Part shown: in pieces, positions 61,347 to 64,000 of the stretch
Layout of the letters: every line of letters begins with the position of its first letter
Position numbering within the stretch: position 1 is the stretch's first letter
DNA from: Cohaesibacter intestini
Lineage (GTDB): Bacteria; Pseudomonadota; Alphaproteobacteria; Rhizobiales; Cohaesibacteraceae
DNA length: 64,000 nt
Reading direction: 5' to 3'
Assembly (NCBI RefSeq): GCF_003324485.1
Contig: NZ_QODK01000002.1
Location: 868,001 to 932,000 of the forward strand
Translations under genes and position numbers: made by a program
The notes under the pieces: model-generated
Databases searched by the model: none
Told to the model about the DNA's origin: nothing
What the model saw: only the letters and a program-made list of their open reading frames with translations

Positions 61347-62275
61347 GTTTCCACCTCTTTGGGCAAATTGGCCCCAAGACCACGCAGGGTCGTGCGGCGG
61401 CGTTCGGCGGCATCCTTGCTCATCCGGACAAACATCCGGTCTGACAGGCGCATATCCACCAGCGTGATATCCTTGCGTGACAGGGAGCCATCTTCGTCAA
61501 ACACCAAAAGCTTCTCGAGCGCATCCTCGACATCGACTTCTGGCAATTTGGCCTGAACGCCATTCTTGAAATAGAGATCCCAGCGTCGTTCCGACACATA
61601 GACCACGGCCCGTGTCTTGCGGGCCAGAGACGGATATTGTGCCAGCACCTCGAAAATCTGTGCTGCCTTGCGCTGTGCCCCATGGCCAACAACCAGAGGC
61701 AGATCGGCAAATTCCGGATCAATGCGATTGGACAGAACCGAGCCGTCATAAGAAATCAACGAGACATATTGCCCACGTTGCCACAAGGCGAACGGCTTCT
61801 GCTCCTGAACCACCACCTGAATCTTGTTCGGATAGAGCTTCTGAACCGAGGCTTCAGCAATCCAACTGATGGCTTCAAGGTTCTTGCGCCCCTGATAGGC
61901 GTTGAATGTCAGCAGCGACGTATCGGCATTGATCCCCAGAGCAGTCAGAATCTCCGCTTCGCTCACTTCCTTCTGGCCGGTGATCAGCACGGCCTCGACC
62001 TTGAGACCAAAAACGGCGGAAGCCCGTTCCAAAGCAGACTGATTTCCACCACTGATGGTCGCGCCATACAGCGCCGTGACAGCCAGAAAGCCGATCGACA
62101 GTCCCCAGCCGATGCCCTTGGGCAACCAGGTTTCTGCCATTGGAATGATGCGACGATAAAATGGCAGACGGCGCTGTTCATAAGCGAACGCGCGCGGAAC
62201 CATCGAGTCCAACTGCATCTTGGATGCAGACCCGCGGTCCTTTCTCTTCTTCCATTTTTCGATCAACGCCCGCAC
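61343..62275 (-). CDS. ftsQ: Cell division protein FtsQ
   Basis: A protein of 310 residues. A basic cytoplasmic tail of about 50 residues precedes one span (GWGLSIGFLAVTALYG). The POTRA domain (FGLKVEAVLITGQKEVSEAEILTAL) and the beta domain follow in the periplasm, where it joins FtsB and FtsL. GTG 62275 is the start: GGAGG lies seven bases upstream and overlaps the end of ddlB by 13 bases. It is coupled to ftsA by ATGA. Confidence 0.95.
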   Translation of the reverse strand: MRALIEKWKKRKDRGSASKMQLDSMVPRAFAYEQRRLPFYRRIIPMAETWLPKGIGWGLSIGFLAVTALYGATISGGNQSALERASAVFGLKVEAVLITGQKEVSEAEILTALGINADTSLLTFNAYQGRKNLEAISWIAEASVQKLYPNKIQVVVQEQKPFALWQRGQYVSLISYDGSVLSNRIDPEFADLPLVVGHGAQRKAAQIFEVLAQYPSLARKTRAVVYVSERRWDLYFKNGVQAKLPEVDVEDALEKLLVFDEDGSLSRKDITLVDMRLSDRMFVRMSKDAAERRRTTLRGLGANLPKEVET

Positions 62276-63186
62276 GAAGCGTCCTCCACCATCCAGGTTA
62301 CCAATTGTTCAAAATCGAAGCCGGCCTCTGCTGCCAATTCAGGAACAAGAGAAGTCGGTGTCATGCCGGGTTGGGTATTCACTTCCAGACAGATCAACTC
62401 ACCATCCTCGCCAACGCTCTCGTCATAACGAAAATCGGCGCGGGAGATGCCTCGACAACCAAGCGCTTTATGCGCGGTTATGGTTAACGATTGTATATAT
62501 TCGTAAACATTCGGTTTAAGAATTGCCGGTAAAATGTGAGAAGAGCCACCGGGCGCATATTTTGCGTCAAAATCGTAGAAGCTATTGTTGTTGGAAACGA
62601 TGTCGATAACGTCAAGCGCCTTGTCGCCCATCGCAGCACAGGTCAATTCGCGACCGGCGATATAGCGCTCGACCATCACGATGTCACCATAGGGCCACTG
62701 ATCGGAATAAAGCTCTTGCGGTGGATGTTCCTGCCCCTGCTTGACGATCAGCACGCCAAAGCTGGAGCCTTCACAAACGGGCTTGATGACATAAGGGGTC
62801 GGCAAAGCATGCGCCTTGGCCGCTTCCAGCCGGTGCATCACCTTGGACTCAGCCACCGGGATACCCGCTGCACGCATGATATCTTTGGCTTTTTCCTTGT
62901 TCATCGCCACAGAAGAGCCCATCACCCCGGAATGAGTATAGGGAATATCAAGAACCTCCAGCACGCCCTGAATGCAGCCATCCTCGCCGAATGGACCATG
63001 CAGGGCATTGAAGGCAACGTCTGGTTTGAGGTCAGCAAGAAGCTGTGCAATGTCCCGCTGAACATCGACCCGCGTCACCTTGAAACCGGCACTTTCGAGC
63101 GCGTCGGCGCAGGCAGCTCCGGAACTCAAAGACACAGGACGCTCGGAAGACCATCCCCCCATCAGCACTGCAACATGCTTGACCAT
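62263..63186 (-). CDS. ddlB: D-alanine--D-alanine ligase
   Basis: A protein of 307 residues of ATP-grasp fold, joining two D-Ala for the cell-wall precursor. It has the N-terminal VLMGGWSSERPVSLSSG, NALHGPFGEDGCIQGVLEVLDIPYTHSG, YVIKPVCEGSSFGV, and the C-terminal CRGISRADFRYD with CLEVNTQPGMTPTSLVPE for metal and substrate. AAGGTGAAG precedes the ATG. It starts the ddlB-ftsQ-ftsA cluster. Confidence 0.96.
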   Translation of the reverse strand: MVKHVAVLMGGWSSERPVSLSSGAACADALESAGFKVTRVDVQRDIAQLLADLKPDVAFNALHGPFGEDGCIQGVLEVLDIPYTHSGVMGSSVAMNKEKAKDIMRAAGIPVAESKVMHRLEAAKAHALPTPYVIKPVCEGSSFGVLIVKQGQEHPPQELYSDQWPYGDIVMVERYIAGRELTCAAMGDKALDVIDIVSNNNSFYDFDAKYAPGGSSHILPAILKPNVYEYIQSLTITAHKALGCRGISRADFRYDESVGEDGELICLEVNTQPGMTPTSLVPELAAEAGFDFEQLVTWMVEDASCGR

Positions 63187-63397
63187 TTCACTTCACCTTT
63201 CATGTCAGACCGCAAGTGCGCGGCACTTTTCCCGTCTGACAGCAACTTTTCATGCAAGCAGGACCGGAACATGGCGAGAATCGCAGGTCATGCAAATTGC
63301 ACGGCTTCCTCCCATTTATGGTTAAAAATACCTAACAAAGTATGAGCGACCGTCACCGCCGATGATCGAGTGCACATAAAGCAGACAGCAAAAACGC

Positions 63398-63425
63398 AAA
63401 AAGCCGCCCCGAAATACGGGGCGGC
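63398..63425 (-). terminator. Intrinsic terminator of murB
   Basis: GCCGCCCCG-AAATA-CGGGGCGGC, 9-bp stem, followed on the minus strand by TTTTTGCGTTTTTG. It separates murB from ddlB, so ddlB probably has its own promoter in the 63187-63397 stretch. Confidence 0.9.
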
Positions 63426-63470
63426 CCATCCGAAAAGACAGTCTAAAAATATGTTGATGGCGTGCCTCGT

Positions 63471-64000
63471 CTATTCTGCAAGGAAAGGTTTCACCTCACC
63501 CCCCTCAACAAAGCGGCCAATGCGTTTGATTTCCCAATGCAGTTCAATGCCGGTCATCTCACGGACCTTGCCGCGCACCATTTCTCCCAGACGCTCAATG
63601 TCTTCTGCGGTGGCTGCGCCCGTATTGATCAGGAAGTTGGTGTGCTTGGGCGAGACTTGCGCCCCGCCAAGCTCAAAGCCCCGAAAGCCCGCGTCATCGA
63701 CCAGCTTCCAGGCGCTCATGCCATCGGGATTCTTAAAGGTCGACCCGCCGGTCCGTTCCTTGGTTGGCTGATTGTCCTCGCGATAGGCCGAAACCTCATC
63801 CATCTCGGCCTTCAGCGCAGTCGGATCCCCCGCTTCGCCCTGATAGGTAGCTTGGGTGAAAATAAAGTCAGCAGGTGCAGCACAGGAACGATAGGCATGA
63901 CCCAGATCAGCCGGGGTCAACACATGAATAGTGCCGTTGCGATCCACCGCCCGGGCCGAGATCAGCCGGTCCTTGGTCTCCGATCCGTGCGCCCCGGCAT
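63471..64000 (-). CDS. murB: UDP-N-acetylmuramate dehydrogenase (C-terminal part)
   Basis: The last 176 residues of MurB; the start lies beyond the right edge. AGAHGSETKDRL is the central FAD-domain region with the conserved HG. The C-terminal domain has GSTFKNP with the catalytic Ser, LVDDAGFRGFELGGAQVSPKHTNFLINTG, and the closing helix LGEMVRGKVREMTGIELHWEIKRIG. It makes UDP-N-acetylmuramate for peptidoglycan. The short GTG-initiated ORF at 63947 is just an internal part. Confidence 0.95.
   Translation of the reverse strand, partial: AGAHGSETKDRLISARAVDRNGTIHVLTPADLGHAYRSCAAPADFIFTQATYQGEAGDPTALKAEMDEVSAYREDNQPTKERTGGSTFKNPDGMSAWKLVDDAGFRGFELGGAQVSPKHTNFLINTGAATAEDIERLGEMVRGKVREMTGIELHWEIKRIGRFVEGGEVKPFLAE

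Overview
The window is a chromosomal segment of an alphaproteobacterium, most likely of the order Hyphomicrobiales (Rhizobiales). The evidence is a circularly permuted two-piece tmRNA gene next to an alphaproteobacterial-type sspB, a ddl-ftsQ-ftsA-ftsZ-lpxC-bamD-recN-ligA division and envelope block, small DUF4169 and ribbon-helix-helix genes typical of the group, and GANTC (CcrM-type) sites upstream of ftsZ. A Cohaesibacter-like genus is a guess that cannot be confirmed from the sequence alone. Almost everything is ordinary core genome: I see no insertion sequence, prophage, CRISPR array, tRNA or rRNA.

Layout. 1-1140: a CheZ-like chemotaxis phosphatase (minus strand, cut by the left edge) whose C-terminal part carries an array of FliM-like CheY-binding motifs. 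1260-6838: an MFS transporter, then a complete Mla-type lipid transport operon (STAS-MlaE, MlaF, MlaD, auxiliary lipoprotein). 6901-9962 (minus): a PlcP-like metallophosphoesterase with two glycosyltransferases, a plausible phosphate-starvation lipid-remodelling operon. 10132-15730: a FadL-type porin, two divergent EamA transporters, a DUF465 protein, a GIY-YIG (DUF123) protein and a MOSC protein. 15817-26280: branched-chain amino-acid synthesis (leuA, ilvC, ilvH, ilvI) interspersed with a chemoreceptor, a PhzF/racemase-like pair and pdxJ. ilvI has a textbook attenuator with leader peptide MRNILVILV..., and leuA has a probable Leu-rich leader. 26314-33923: miaA, serB, an Lrp/LysE divergent pair, and the hflK-hflC-DUF2065-degP membrane proteolysis operon.

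33935-37070: folA and thyA, the tmRNA gene (tag ANDNYAGSRLAAA), sspB, a DUF4169 protein and an RHH protein. 37054-49189: a giant AsmA protein with a TolA-like tail, a FAD-linked oxidase, a ClC channel, uvrD, prmA, and two tiny ORFs in an otherwise empty stretch. 49680-64000: an aminopeptidase P, then ligA, recN, bamD, lpxC, ftsZ, ftsA, ftsQ, ddlB and the end of murB, all on the minus strand.

The most unusual item is the CheZ-like protein with seven reiterated Q-x-D-[IV]-D-x-[ML]-[FLM] motifs, five of them in a 48-bp tandem repeat. Also worth attention are the two attenuator leaders, the possible lipid-remodelling operon with a PHO-box-like site, the cluster of three GANTC sites upstream of ftsZ, and the two unlisted small ORFs.
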